A stretch of 64,000 bases of DNA from Amaricoccus macauensis. Its GTDB lineage: Bacteria; Pseudomonadota; Alphaproteobacteria; Rhodobacterales; Rhodobacteraceae. Below the pieces are notes generated by a model. It did not search any database and was not told the origin of the DNA. It worked only from the letters and a program-made list of their open reading frames with translations. Numbering within the stretch: position 1 is the first letter of the stretch; each line of letters opens with the position of its first letter. Both the position numbers and the translations under genes were made by a program. This document shows, piece by piece, positions 40,675 through 48,345 of this stretch. Location of the stretch: NCBI RefSeq assembly GCF_014201905.1, contig NZ_JACHFM010000007.1, forward strand, positions 1 through 64,000. The letters are read 5' to 3'.

Positions 40675-41598
40675 GTGCCGGACCACTCGCACAACTTCGT
40701 CATCATCTATTCCGGCCGTACCGGATCGAGCCCCGTCGTCAATATCCTCGCCCGCCAGCCCGGGATCTGCGTGCCGGTGTTCGAGAACCTCGACCGCCGC
40801 TTCATCGGCGCCGACCGGACGGGCGAGATCCCCGGCATCCTCGACCAGGTGTTCGCCACCGGGGTGCTGCCCGGCGCGAACCTGCCCGAGCACCTGCCGC
40901 GGTTTCCCGCCGGCGAGACGCCCGCGAGCATCGGCTTCAAGTGGCGCCCGTTCGGCGACTGGGCGAAGGTCTGCGAGGTCCTGCGCGCGCGCGACGTGAC
41001 GCTCTTCGTGCTCACCCGGCGCGACTTCGTCGAACTCGCGAGCAGCCTCTACATCACGAGCCACGGCAACAAGCTGCAGTCCGAGGTGAAGATCGAGAAG
41101 CACCCGCAGTTCGGCCTCGCCATCGGTGCCCGCGCCGCGGTGGAGCGCGAGGCGATCGAGCGGCTGCAGACCATGACCTTCCCGGTGCGGCCGCGGCTGC
41201 TCTATCAGGTGATGCGCCACCAGGCCGACATGCGCGGCCGGCTGCTCGATCTCGCCGCCGACGCGCACCAGCGCGGGGTGCGGGTGCGCTCGATCCTCTA
41301 CGAGGACTTCACCGCCGACAACGCCGGCTTCATCCGCGGCCTGCTCGCCGAGATCGGCATGCCGGCGGGCGAGGTCGACACCACCACCGCCTTCGAGAAG
41401 GTGATGAAGGTGCCGGCGAAGTCGCGCCTCAAGCGGCTCGGCAGCTGGCTCCTGCTGCCACCGATCCGGCTGCAGATGCGGCGCTACACCCGCTACGGCC
41501 GGGATCTCGAGGCGCTTGGCCGCGCCAGCCGCGACGGCAGCCAGACCCCGGTCCGGCCGCGCCGGCCGGTGCAGGGTCTGGTCCACCTCGGAGGCTGA
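40675..41598 (+). CDS. Sulfotransferase-like protein
   Basis: 307 aa from GTG at 40675. The N-terminal loop FVIIYSGRTGSSPVVNIL (about residues 8-25) is a PAPS-type P-loop similar to Stf0-like proteins. VTLFVLTRRDFVELASSLY (about 108-126) fits the second PAPS site. The second half is basic, with RLKRLGSWLLLPPIRLQMRR. Sulfate transfer to a sugar hydroxyl of the EPS is the likely role. It differs strongly from the neighbouring sulfotransferase, suggesting a different acceptor. It is convergent with repA, whose stop is 8 bases away, with no clear terminator between. Confidence 0.78.
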   Translation: MPDHSHNFVIIYSGRTGSSPVVNILARQPGICVPVFENLDRRFIGADRTGEIPGILDQVFATGVLPGANLPEHLPRFPAGETPASIGFKWRPFGDWAKVCEVLRARDVTLFVLTRRDFVELASSLYITSHGNKLQSEVKIEKHPQFGLAIGARAAVEREAIERLQTMTFPVRPRLLYQVMRHQADMRGRLLDLAADAHQRGVRVRSILYEDFTADNAGFIRGLLAEIGMPAGEVDTTTAFEKVMKVPAKSRLKRLGSWLLLPPIRLQMRRYTRYGRDLEALGRASRDGSQTPVRPRRPVQGLVHLGG

Positions 41599-41605
41599 GG
41601 GGCGC

Positions 41606-42649
41606 TCAGCTCCGGCGCGCCGCGCGGGCCTTCGCGAAGGCGAGAAACGCCGCGTCGGGGCTGCGCAGCCGCGGCCGTCCGGTGGCATGCCAGAGCCGGA
41701 GCCACTCCGCCTCGAGATAATACGGGTCGAGCCCCGGGGCGGCGGCGCGCACCTCGTCGTGGACGTCCGCCCCGAGCCGGGGCCCCTCGCCGGGTGCGAG
41801 ACCGCGGGCGCGCACCCGGACCACGTCGCCGGCATCGAGGGCGATGGTGTAGTCGGGCAGCCCGTTCTCCTCGACCATGTCGCGGATCATCTTGCGGAAC
41901 ACCCGGCGCGGGCTGGTGGATCCGGTCTTCTTCAGCAGCGTCTCGAGGCCCACCTTCCACTCCGCCTGCCGGCCGCAGTGCTTGCGCGCGATCTCGTAGA
42001 CCCGCCGCTCGAGGGGCTTTCGCAGGTGGAAATAGTCGCGCGACAGCGTCAGGACCGAGCGGGCGAGGACCGAGCGGTAGATCCAGTCCGAGAGCGTGAC
42101 GGTGACGAGGATCATCCGGCCGCCCCGCGCCTTGCGCACGATCTCCCAGCTGTCGAGCAGACCGAAGCCGCGGGTGGTCTCGATGCCGCCGGTCAGGATG
42201 TTGGTGACGATGCGCGTGCCCGAGAGCCGCTCGAAGGCCTCGCGCAGCCGGCGATAGCCGTCGCCGCTGGTGTCGCGGTGGGTGGCGGCCAGCAGGTCAT
42301 GGGCAACGAGGCGCAGGGTGGGCGCCACCGGCCGCCCGGCGTTCAGCGCCGCCATGAGCTGGCTGATGCAGAAGATCAGCACGTCCTTGTCATGGATCGT
42401 CGCGAGCCCCTTCACCGAGGGCGTCACCTCGATCGTGGCGCCGGCATGCTCGTAGCGCAGGATCCGCCGGTCGGGCCGTGTCGCCAGGGTGAAGAGCGGA
42501 TGCTCCATGGACGCCATGTCGTCCTTCGGCGCCGGCGAGGCGAGATCGCAGATGAAGAACCCCGGCAGCGCCGGAGTGATGCCGTCTGCCGTGGCCGCCG
42601 GCAGGCGCGAGTCCGCGCCCTGCCCCATGCTGCTCTGCCTCATGCCCAT
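41606..42649 (-). CDS. repA: Replication initiator RepA (RPA family)
   Basis: 347 aa from ATG at 42649; a TTG at 42721 and ATGs at 42643 and 42628 are alternatives, and no start has a strong ribosome site. The core matches the alphaproteobacterial plasmid initiator family RPA (PF10134): HPLFTLATRPDRRILRYEH, IEVTPSVKGLATIHDKDVLI, a winged-helix region GGYRRLREAFERLSGTRI-like, and RDYFHLRKPLERRVYEIARKH. It would bind the iterons just upstream of its own start and open the origin. It is divergent from parA/parB across 401 bases, as in RepA-type plasmids of roseobacters. This gene defines the replicon as extrachromosomal or plasmid-derived. Confidence 0.9.
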   Translation of the reverse strand: MGMRQSSMGQGADSRLPAATADGITPALPGFFICDLASPAPKDDMASMEHPLFTLATRPDRRILRYEHAGATIEVTPSVKGLATIHDKDVLIFCISQLMAALNAGRPVAPTLRLVAHDLLAATHRDTSGDGYRRLREAFERLSGTRIVTNILTGGIETTRGFGLLDSWEIVRKARGGRMILVTVTLSDWIYRSVLARSVLTLSRDYFHLRKPLERRVYEIARKHCGRQAEWKVGLETLLKKTGSTSPRRVFRKMIRDMVEENGLPDYTIALDAGDVVRVRARGLAPGEGPRLGADVHDEVRAAAPGLDPYYLEAEWLRLWHATGRPRLRSPDAAFLAFAKARAARRS

Positions 42650-43050
42650 GAAACGGTGATCCCGTTTTCTATCGTGGTTTCGATGACGCCCGAGGGTAGG
42701 GAGCGCCTGCCCGTCGGGCAATCAGAGATTTCGCGGTTTCGGAATCGCTTTCCCGTGGTTTCGGAGTCGGGCAAACGTGGTTCCGGATTCACCCGAAGGG
42801 ATCTCGGCCCGGAATCCGCCAGTCGACTCAAGGCGGTTGGCGGCAGCTCCGATCCGCGTAACACTCTATCTAACACGAGAATAACACCGGAAGAATTTCC
42901 CCACCCGCCACAGGCCCCCTGAAAAACCACCGGGAAACCCTGAAAACCGGCTGATCCGGCAGGAAAATCCGAATCGGATGCCGGAAAATCTTCCATGTAC
43001 CGCGAATCTTGATACACTGCCGAAAACGCAGCACATGAGGCGCGAGCAGG
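42650..43050. other. Predicted replication origin (oriV) between repA and parA
   Basis: The 401-base region holds four iteron-like repeats (42673-42791). Next come three TAACAC units (42859, 42871, 42882), then a stretch poorer in GC (about 42855-43000) with two GGAAAATC units (near 42962 and 42983) that could melt. No classical DnaA box (TTATCCACA) was found. Promoters for repA and parA must also lie here. Confidence 0.75.
42673..42791. repeat. RepA iterons, three phased at 22 bp plus one outlier
   Basis: Consensus CGTGGTTTCGGAGTCG. Copies start at 42673 (CGTGGTTTCGATGACG), 42732 (CGCGGTTTCGGAATCG), 42754 (exact) and 42776 (CGTGGTTCCGGATTCA). The last three are spaced exactly 22 bp, two turns of DNA, as expected for initiator-binding iterons on one face. 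The first lies 23 bases from the repA start and could serve autoregulation. Confidence 0.8.
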
Positions 43051-44448
43051 ATGGCCCAGACCCCGGACGAGGCGCTGCCTCCCTACTTCGGCATTTCCCC
43101 TGACGAGGCGTTGCGCGAGCTCGGCGGACCGGTCGGAACCGCCGACTTCGCCGAGATGGCGGCCCTCTGCGCCCAGGGCCGGGACGATCTCACCCGGCGC
43201 GGCCACAGCGAGGGCGGGGGCAAGCAGCTCCGGCCCTTCTCCACCTGGGAGATCACCAAATACCTGATCCCGGTCGCGCCGGCCCACTTCCGCCGGGTGC
43301 TCCGGGCAAACCCGGCCCTGCCGCAGGGACGCTCCGAGACCGAAGGCGGCGCCCGCTGGTTCAGCCTCGACGAGGTGCTGCGGCTCCGGGCGCACTTCGC
43401 CGCCGAGGGCTCGCGCGCCAAGCCCTACGCGCCGTGGCGCCCCGCGGGGCTGCCGGCGAAGATCGCCGCCATCGCCAACTTCAAGGGCGGGGTCGGCAAG
43501 ACCTCGATGGCCGCGCATCTCGCCATGTCGGCGGCCCTCGACGGCTACCGGGTGCTCGTGGTCGACCTCGACAGCCAGGGCTCGATGACCTCGATCTTCG
43601 GCGGCACCGTCACCTCGGAATGGGACACGGTCTTTCCGCTGATCGCGCGGGACTACGCCCTCGGGCTGCAGGCCGAGAACCGCCGCCGGGCCGAGCGGGG
43701 CGAGGCGCCGCTGCCGCTCGAGGAAACCCTCGACGCGGCGCTGACGAAATCCGCCGACGACGTGATCCAGCCGACCCACTGGCCGAACATCGACCTGATC
43801 GGGGCGCAGCTGAACCTCTACTGGGCCGAGTTCCAGATCCCGGTCTGGCGCATGTCCCTGCGTGCCTGGAAGCTCTGGGAGGCGCTCGGCAACGCCTTCG
43901 AGCGCGACGGCGTGCTCGGGCGCTACGACCTCATCATCCTCGATACGCCCCCCGCCCTCGGCTACCTGACGATCAACGGCCTGACCGCGGCCGACATCCT
44001 GCTGGTGCCGCTCGGCGCGTCGTTTCTCGAGTTCGATTCCACCGGGCGCTTCTTCGACATGCTGCACTCGACCTTCCAGTCGATCGAGGACGGCGAGAAC
44101 ATGGCCGCGCGCGCGCTGGGGCGCCCGGAAATCCGCTTCGAGTGGGACGCGGTCCGGGCGGTCGTCACCCGCTACGACGCCGTCCAGCAGGCCGAGCTGG
44201 CCGGTCTGATGCAGGCCTACCTCGGGCGGCACCTCTCGCCCTACCGCCAGGACTTCACCGCGCTCGTCGGTCAGGCCGGCGAGCAGGCGGGCGGCATCTA
44301 CGAGGCCGATTACCGCGACTTCAACCGCGAGACCTACGCCCGTGGCCGGCAGACCTTCGATCTCACCTATGCCGCCTTCAAGCGGCTGCTGCTGGCCGCC
44401 TGGCGCCGCGACGAACGCGCCGCCGCCGAACTCCGGGAGACCGCCTGA
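43051..44448 (+). CDS. parA: ParA-type partition ATPase
   Basis: 465 aa. An N-terminal extension with a helix-turn-helix-like region (about 60-118, FSTWEITKYLIPVAPAHFRRVL) precedes the deviant Walker A FKGGVGKTS (residues 144-152), Walker A-prime VLVVDLDSQGSMTS and Walker B DLIILDTPPALGY. This is the large type Ia ParA/RepA-partition form that also represses its own promoter. It moves plasmid copies apart together with ParB bound at the centromere. The stop codon overlaps the parB start (TGATG), so the pair is one operon. Divergent from repA. Confidence 0.93.
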   Translation: MAQTPDEALPPYFGISPDEALRELGGPVGTADFAEMAALCAQGRDDLTRRGHSEGGGKQLRPFSTWEITKYLIPVAPAHFRRVLRANPALPQGRSETEGGARWFSLDEVLRLRAHFAAEGSRAKPYAPWRPAGLPAKIAAIANFKGGVGKTSMAAHLAMSAALDGYRVLVVDLDSQGSMTSIFGGTVTSEWDTVFPLIARDYALGLQAENRRRAERGEAPLPLEETLDAALTKSADDVIQPTHWPNIDLIGAQLNLYWAEFQIPVWRMSLRAWKLWEALGNAFERDGVLGRYDLIILDTPPALGYLTINGLTAADILLVPLGASFLEFDSTGRFFDMLHSTFQSIEDGENMAARALGRPEIRFEWDAVRAVVTRYDAVQQAELAGLMQAYLGRHLSPYRQDFTALVGQAGEQAGGIYEADYRDFNRETYARGRQTFDLTYAAFKRLLLAAWRRDERAAAELRETA

Positions 44449-45512
44449 TGGCCCGCCGCCGCCTGACCCTGGGCCCCACCCTCGGCCCCACTCCCGGCTC
44501 GGCGCTGGGGGACGCGGACGTTCCGCGCGCGGAACTCTCCCCTGCCCGACCGCTCGGCCTCGGGCCAGCGTCCGGGCCAGCAGCGCCGATCGCGCGCGTG
44601 GCCGCCGAGGCCGCCGGGGCCGCGGCGCTGCAGGAGCTCGCCGACAGTGTCGCGCGCGCCCGCGACACCGGGCGCATGGTGCTCGACCTGCCGCTTGGCG
44701 ACATCGCCCCCGACCACCTCACCCGCGACCGGATCCCGGCCGAGGACGAGGACATGAGCGTGCTGCGCGCCTCGATTCGCGCCCATGGCCAGCGCACGCC
44801 GATCGAGGTGACGCCGCTCGTCACGGGTAACGGCACGGGCAATGTCACGGGCCTCATCCCGGGCAACGCGAAGGGCACCCTGCCCTACGGGCTCATCTCC
44901 GGCTGGCGTCGGCTCGCGGCGCTGAAGGCACTGCACGCGGAAACCGGCGAGGCGCGGTTTGCCACGGTGCAGGCGCTGGTGCGCCGACCGGAGACCGTGG
45001 CCGACGCCTATGTCACCATGGTCGAGGAAAACGAGATCCGCGTCGGGCTCAGCCACTACGAGCGGGCGCGGGTGGCGGCCCTCGCCGCGGCGCGCGGGGT
45101 CTTCCCCGACGAGGAGGCCGCCCTCAGGACGCTCTTTGCCAGCGCCTCGCGGCCGAAGCGCTCGCGGATCCGGTCGTTCCTCGAACTCTTCCACGCCTTC
45201 GACGACATCCTGCGCTTCCCCGCGCACCTGCCCGAGAGGCTCGGCCTCACGCTCGTGGAGCGGCTCCGCGCCGGTGGGCGCGACGAGATCGCCGCCGCCC
45301 TCGCCACGGCCGCCCCCGAGACGCCCGAGGCCGAGCTCGCGGCTCTGGGTGCGCTGCTGGCGCCGCCTCGGGCCGCGAAGCCCGCGCCTGAGCCGTTCCG
45401 CCCGGGCGTCACCCTCGAGACCCGGCTCAGGGGCCGCACGCTCAGCTTCGTGCTGAAGGGGCCGGGCGTCACCCCGGAGCTTCTCGAGGAACTGCGCGCC
45501 CGGCTCGGCTGA
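44448..45512 (+). CDS. parB: ParB-type partition protein
   Basis: 354 aa; the ATG at 44448 overlaps the parA stop. The ParB/Srx N-terminal domain is at about residues 80-190: [28 protein letters not shown], where the family GQ-x-P-I motif appears, and [16 protein letters not shown] (GxRRxxA type). The HTH/central domain follows ([18 protein letters not shown]). A low-complexity insert, [17 protein letters not shown], interrupts the core between two conserved strands and is encoded by short DNA repeats. A parS candidate lies inside the coding sequence at 44520-44535. The protein should bind the 16-base palindromes and recruit ParA. Confidence 0.88.
   Translation: MARRRLTLGPTLGPTPGSALGDADVPRAELSPARPLGLGPASGPAAPIARVAAEAAGAAALQELADSVARARDTGRMVLDLPLGDIAPDHLTRDRIPAEDEDMSVLRASIRAHGQRTPIEVTPLVTGNGTGNVTGLIPGNAKGTLPYGLISGWRRLAALKALHAETGEARFATVQALVRRPETVADAYVTMVEENEIRVGLSHYERARVAALAAARGVFPDEEAALRTLFASASRPKRSRIRSFLELFHAFDDILRFPAHLPERLGLTLVERLRAGGRDEIAAALATAAPETPEAELAALGALLAPPRAAKPAPEPFRPGVTLETRLRGRTLSFVLKGPGVTPELLEELRARLG
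44520..44535. repeat. 16-base palindrome, parS candidate copy 2 (inside parB)
   Basis: Exact core GTTCCGCGCGCGGAAC within codons 25-30 of parB. The outer flank is broken on the right side only. Its conservation inside a coding frame, where codons could drift, argues for a DNA-binding function. Confidence 0.75.
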
Positions 45513-45534
45513 GACGTTCCGCGCGCGGAACGTC
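45513..45534. repeat. 22-base perfect palindrome, parS candidate copy 3
   Basis: The core GTTCCGCGCGCGGAAC (45516-45531) with flanks GAC and GTC forms a 22-bp perfect palindrome. It starts on the first base after the parB stop codon. This is the usual place for a parS site downstream of parAB; it could also act as a hairpin in mRNA. Confidence 0.8.
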
Positions 45535-45632
45535 GACAGGGTTCCCCGGGTGGCCGGCTCCCGGCTCTCGCGGGACAGCCTTCTCGGGGGGCTTGCCGTC
45601 CGGCCCGCGACGTGGCATCCCCTCGCCTGCCC

Positions 45633-45722
45633 GGAGAGGTGGCCGAGTGGTCGAAGGCGCACGCCTGGAAAGTGTGTAGGCGGGGAACCGTCTCGAGGGT
45701 TCGAATCCCTCTCTCTCCGCCA
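45633..45722 (+). tRNA. tRNA-Ser (anticodon GGA)
   Basis: A 90-base gene including encoded CCA. Acceptor GGAGAGG pairs with TCTCTCC; the D arm is GCCGAGTGGTCGAAGGC; the anticodon stem CACGC/GTGTG carries loop CTGGAAA (anticodon GGA). A long variable arm (TAGGCGGGGAACCGTCT) and T arm GAGGGTTCGAATCCCTC follow. It reads UCC/UCU. It is unusual on a RepA-type replicon. Confidence 0.95.
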
Positions 45723-45835
45723 GTTTCCCGTTTCTGAAGCCGCGTTTCGGATGTGGTCCCGCCGGGGGCGGGGCGTTCGTGCGCCCGGCCCCCGCCCCCG
45801 AGGAAGGCCCGAGAAAGGCTCGTGTCAGGCCCGGA

Positions 45836-46987
45836 TCAGGCGAAGAGGAAGTCGGCCGCGGTCAGCCCGCCGACGTCTGCCACCCGGAACACGTCGTGCC
45901 CGGCCATGCCGCCCGAGGCGTGGCCGAGGTCGATGAGCGTGCCTTCGCGGCCAGCGACGTCGGCGTCGCCCCGGTCGAGCACGCCGTTGCCGTTCGTGTC
46001 GAGGTCGTCCCAGGCGAGCGGCAGCGCCTGGAGATCGATGCGGTCGCCATCGGCCGCGCGGAAGTCCTCGATCACGTCATGCCCGCTGTGCAGCGCGAAG
46101 ACGAACCTGTCGGCGCCGCCGGTCAGCGCGAAGTCTGTCGTTCCCGCCGAGGCGGCGTAGCCGTCGCCCCAGAGCAGGTCATTGCCGTCACCGCCTGCGA
46201 GAGTGTCCGCGCCGCCAATGAGTGCGGCACCGGAGGCGGAATCCGCTGTGCCGTCACCGCAGAGCGTGTCATTGCCGGCGCCGCCCGTGAGGGTGTCGTC
46301 GCCGCCGATGAGGGTGGCCCGGCTGCCGCCCGCCGTCGCGACGCCGTCGCCCCAGAGCAGGTCATTGCCGGCGCCGCCTGCGAGGGTGTCGTCTCCGCCG
46401 GTGAGCCGGGCATTGCCGATGTAGACGGTGCTGACCGTGCCGTCGCCGTAGAGGACGTCCGCGTCCTTCCCGGCGAGGAGCAGGTCGGCCGCCCCGTCGA
46501 GCGTCGGATAGCCGATGCCGTCGCCGTAGAGGGTGTCCGCCCCGGCACCGGCGGTGAGGGTGTCGGCGCCGCCATGCACCACCTCGGCGATGCCGTCGCC
46601 GTAGAGCAGGTCATTGCCCGCGCCGCCCGCGAGCGCGTCGTGGCCACCGTCGACGATGCCGCGGGACCGGCCGAAGCCGGTGGTGCCGTCGCCCCAGAGA
46701 GTGTCGTTGCCGGCGCCGCCCGCGAGGATGTCGTCGCCGCCGATGACATGGCCGGTGGCGAAGGCGCCGGCAGCGATGCCGTCGCCGTAGAGCAGGTCAT
46801 TGCCGCCGGCGCCGAAGAGGTTGTCCGCGTCCCCGGTCAGGGTCACGCTGCCGTTGGCCGGCGCGACGAGCGCGCCGTCGCCATAGAGCGTGTCGGGCCC
46901 GGGGCTGCCGATCAGGGTCTGGCTGGCGCGGAGAGCCGCTTCCGGGGCGTCGGCGAAGGCCGGCCCGCGAAGAAATGCGATTGTCAT
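45836..46987 (-). CDS. RTX calcium-binding repeat protein, type I secretion substrate
   Basis: 383 aa from ATG at 46987 (AGGGGA lies 8 bases upstream; a TTG at 47002 is less likely). Almost the whole protein is RTX-derived repeats with unusually long units of the form GGDDTLAGGAGNDLLWGDG separated by 10-15 variable residues. About eight blocks lie between residues 30 and 290. The tail has GGADRFVFALHSGHDVIEDF and ends in GLTAADFLFA, the usual C-terminal signal of type I substrates. No catalytic domain is visible, so it may be an adhesin, surface-layer-like coat, or calcium-folded binding protein. No ABC/HlyD/TolC exporter gene is in the window. Confidence 0.88.
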   Translation of the reverse strand: MTIAFLRGPAFADAPEAALRASQTLIGSPGPDTLYGDGALVAPANGSVTLTGDADNLFGAGGNDLLYGDGIAAGAFATGHVIGGDDILAGGAGNDTLWGDGTTGFGRSRGIVDGGHDALAGGAGNDLLYGDGIAEVVHGGADTLTAGAGADTLYGDGIGYPTLDGAADLLLAGKDADVLYGDGTVSTVYIGNARLTGGDDTLAGGAGNDLLWGDGVATAGGSRATLIGGDDTLTGGAGNDTLCGDGTADSASGAALIGGADTLAGGDGNDLLWGDGYAASAGTTDFALTGGADRFVFALHSGHDVIEDFRAADGDRIDLQALPLAWDDLDTNGNGVLDRGDADVAGREGTLIDLGHASGGMAGHDVFRVADVGGLTAADFLFA

Positions 46988-47168
46988 GAAAATCCCCTTC
47001 AAACTGTCCCCGAAGCTTACGCCCGGAGCGGTTCCCCGGCAGATCAGCCTTTTGGGGAAAGGGGATGGACAGAATTGCGGGGGCTACCGGGATTGCGAGG
47101 GCTGCCGGGCGCAACTCTTGTCCGGCAGGGACGTGGGCCCACCGGGATACGGGCCTGCGATGCCGCCC

Positions 47169-47190
47169 GACGTTCCGCGCGCGGAACGTC
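47169..47190. repeat. 22-base perfect palindrome, parS candidate copy 4
   Basis: The same 22-bp palindrome as at 45513 (core GTTCCGCGCGCGGAAC at 47172-47187). It lies between an RTX gene and a glycosyltransferase gene, 12 bases from the stop of the latter. Both flanks match copy 3 exactly. Confidence 0.78.
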
Positions 47191-47201
47191 TCAGGAGTGT
47201 C

Positions 47202-48128
47202 TCAGGAGCGGTTCCAGCGGGTGGCGCGGGCGTGGGATTCCGGGCGGAAGGCTTCCTCGAGCATCCGCCGCGACCGGTAGCCGCGCATGGCGACGACGCC
47301 GCGGAAGGCGTCGAGGCGCTGGCGGGTGCCCGAGAGCCGGTCGCTGCCGAGGATGCGCGGGATCTCGGCGAGCGGCGAGCCCGCGATTGCCACGGCGTGG
47401 GCGATCCAGATCGCGCTGCTCTTCGTGGTCTTCGGCCGCATGCTCCAGAAGTGGCTCACGTGGCGGTCCCACTGCTTCCTGAGGGCCGCCATGCTGTCGC
47501 GCGCCGGGTGGCGCACCAGCGCGCCCGGCGCGAGGCGGGTGGGCCACCCGGCGGCGTCGGCGCGCTGGCCCCATTCCATGTCCTCTGAGACCGCGAGACC
47601 GGCGAAGAGGCCGACCGCGTCGAAGACCTCGCGCCGGACCGCGAGGTTCGCCGTGGCGGCGAAGCGGTGGCGGGCGATCGTCACTTCCTGGCGGATGCCA
47701 TAGACCAGATCGAAGGCCTCGGCGACGTTCGGCCGTGGTCCGGCGGCGAAGATCGTCACCCGGCCGCCGAGGACACCGGTCTCCGGCTGGGCGGCGAAGG
47801 TCTCGAGCAGCGTCGCGAGCCAGCGCGGGTCGGCGATGCAGTCGGAATCGAGGAAGGCGATGATCCCGGCGCGGGCGAGGGCGATGCCGCGGTTGCGCGC
47901 AGGGCCCGGTCCCGGCTCCGGCTCGAGCACCAGCCGGGCGAAGGGGAAGTGCGCCACCTCGGCCGCGGGCAGCCGGCCCGAGCCGTTGTCGACGATGATG
48001 ACCTCGAAGCGGTCTGGCGGCAGGGTCTGGGCGGCGAGCGAGGCGAGGCAGATCTCGAGCAGGTCGGGCTGGTTCAGGTGCGGGACGACGACGGAAATCT
48101 CCGGGCCGCCCGCTGCTGCGCTGTCCAT
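47202..48128 (-). CDS. GT2-family glycosyltransferase
   Basis: 308 aa from ATG at 48128; a GTG at 48158 would add 10 residues. GT2 signature ISVVVPHLNQPDLLEICLAS (about residues 10-29), FEVIIVDNGSGRLP, GPGPARNRGIALARAGIIAF and the metal site FLDSDCIADPRWL. The acceptor half has ATANLAVRREVFDAVGLF and VSEDMEWGQRADAAGW. This is a standard membrane-associated EPS sugar transferase. It lies 214 bases downstream of another GT2 gene on the same strand; the spacer holds short direct repeats. Confidence 0.9.
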   Translation of the reverse strand: MDSAAAGGPEISVVVPHLNQPDLLEICLASLAAQTLPPDRFEVIIVDNGSGRLPAAEVAHFPFARLVLEPEPGPGPARNRGIALARAGIIAFLDSDCIADPRWLATLLETFAAQPETGVLGGRVTIFAAGPRPNVAEAFDLVYGIRQEVTIARHRFAATANLAVRREVFDAVGLFAGLAVSEDMEWGQRADAAGWPTRLAPGALVRHPARDSMAALRKQWDRHVSHFWSMRPKTTKSSAIWIAHAVAIAGSPLAEIPRILGSDRLSGTRQRLDAFRGVVAMRGYRSRRMLEEAFRPESHARATRWNRS

Positions 48129-48255
48129 GGTTCTCAAAATCCCCCGTCCACTCGTCACCCCGAAATACTGGCGCGCGAGCCTACCAGACCGGCCCGTGGC
48201 ATCAAGGTCGGGGGCAGGGGAGCGACCCGATCAGGCCGTCGTGAACTGGAAACCG

Positions 48256-48345
48256 CGATCATGTTGCCGTGATCGGGTGTCCTGCCCGGTTGTTCCTGTC
48301 CGGGGCATCCCTGTCCGGCGTATCCCTGCCCGGGCCGGCGGATCA
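48256..48345. repeat. Inverted repeat and short tandem repeats between GT genes
   Basis: CGATCA (48256-48261) and TGATCG (48270-48275) form a small inverted repeat. It is followed by about four imperfect units of TATCCCTGTCCGG (about 48278-48333). No gene seen. Confidence 0.45.

Noticed and set aside
42892-42903. TTTCCCCACCCG as a DnaA box
   Set aside because: It does not match TTATCCACA well enough, and no second candidate was found in the origin region.
40588-47187. The 16-base palindromes as ordinary terminators
   Set aside because: One copy lies inside parB, none is followed by a T-run, and all cluster near the partition genes, so a protein-binding site is more likely.
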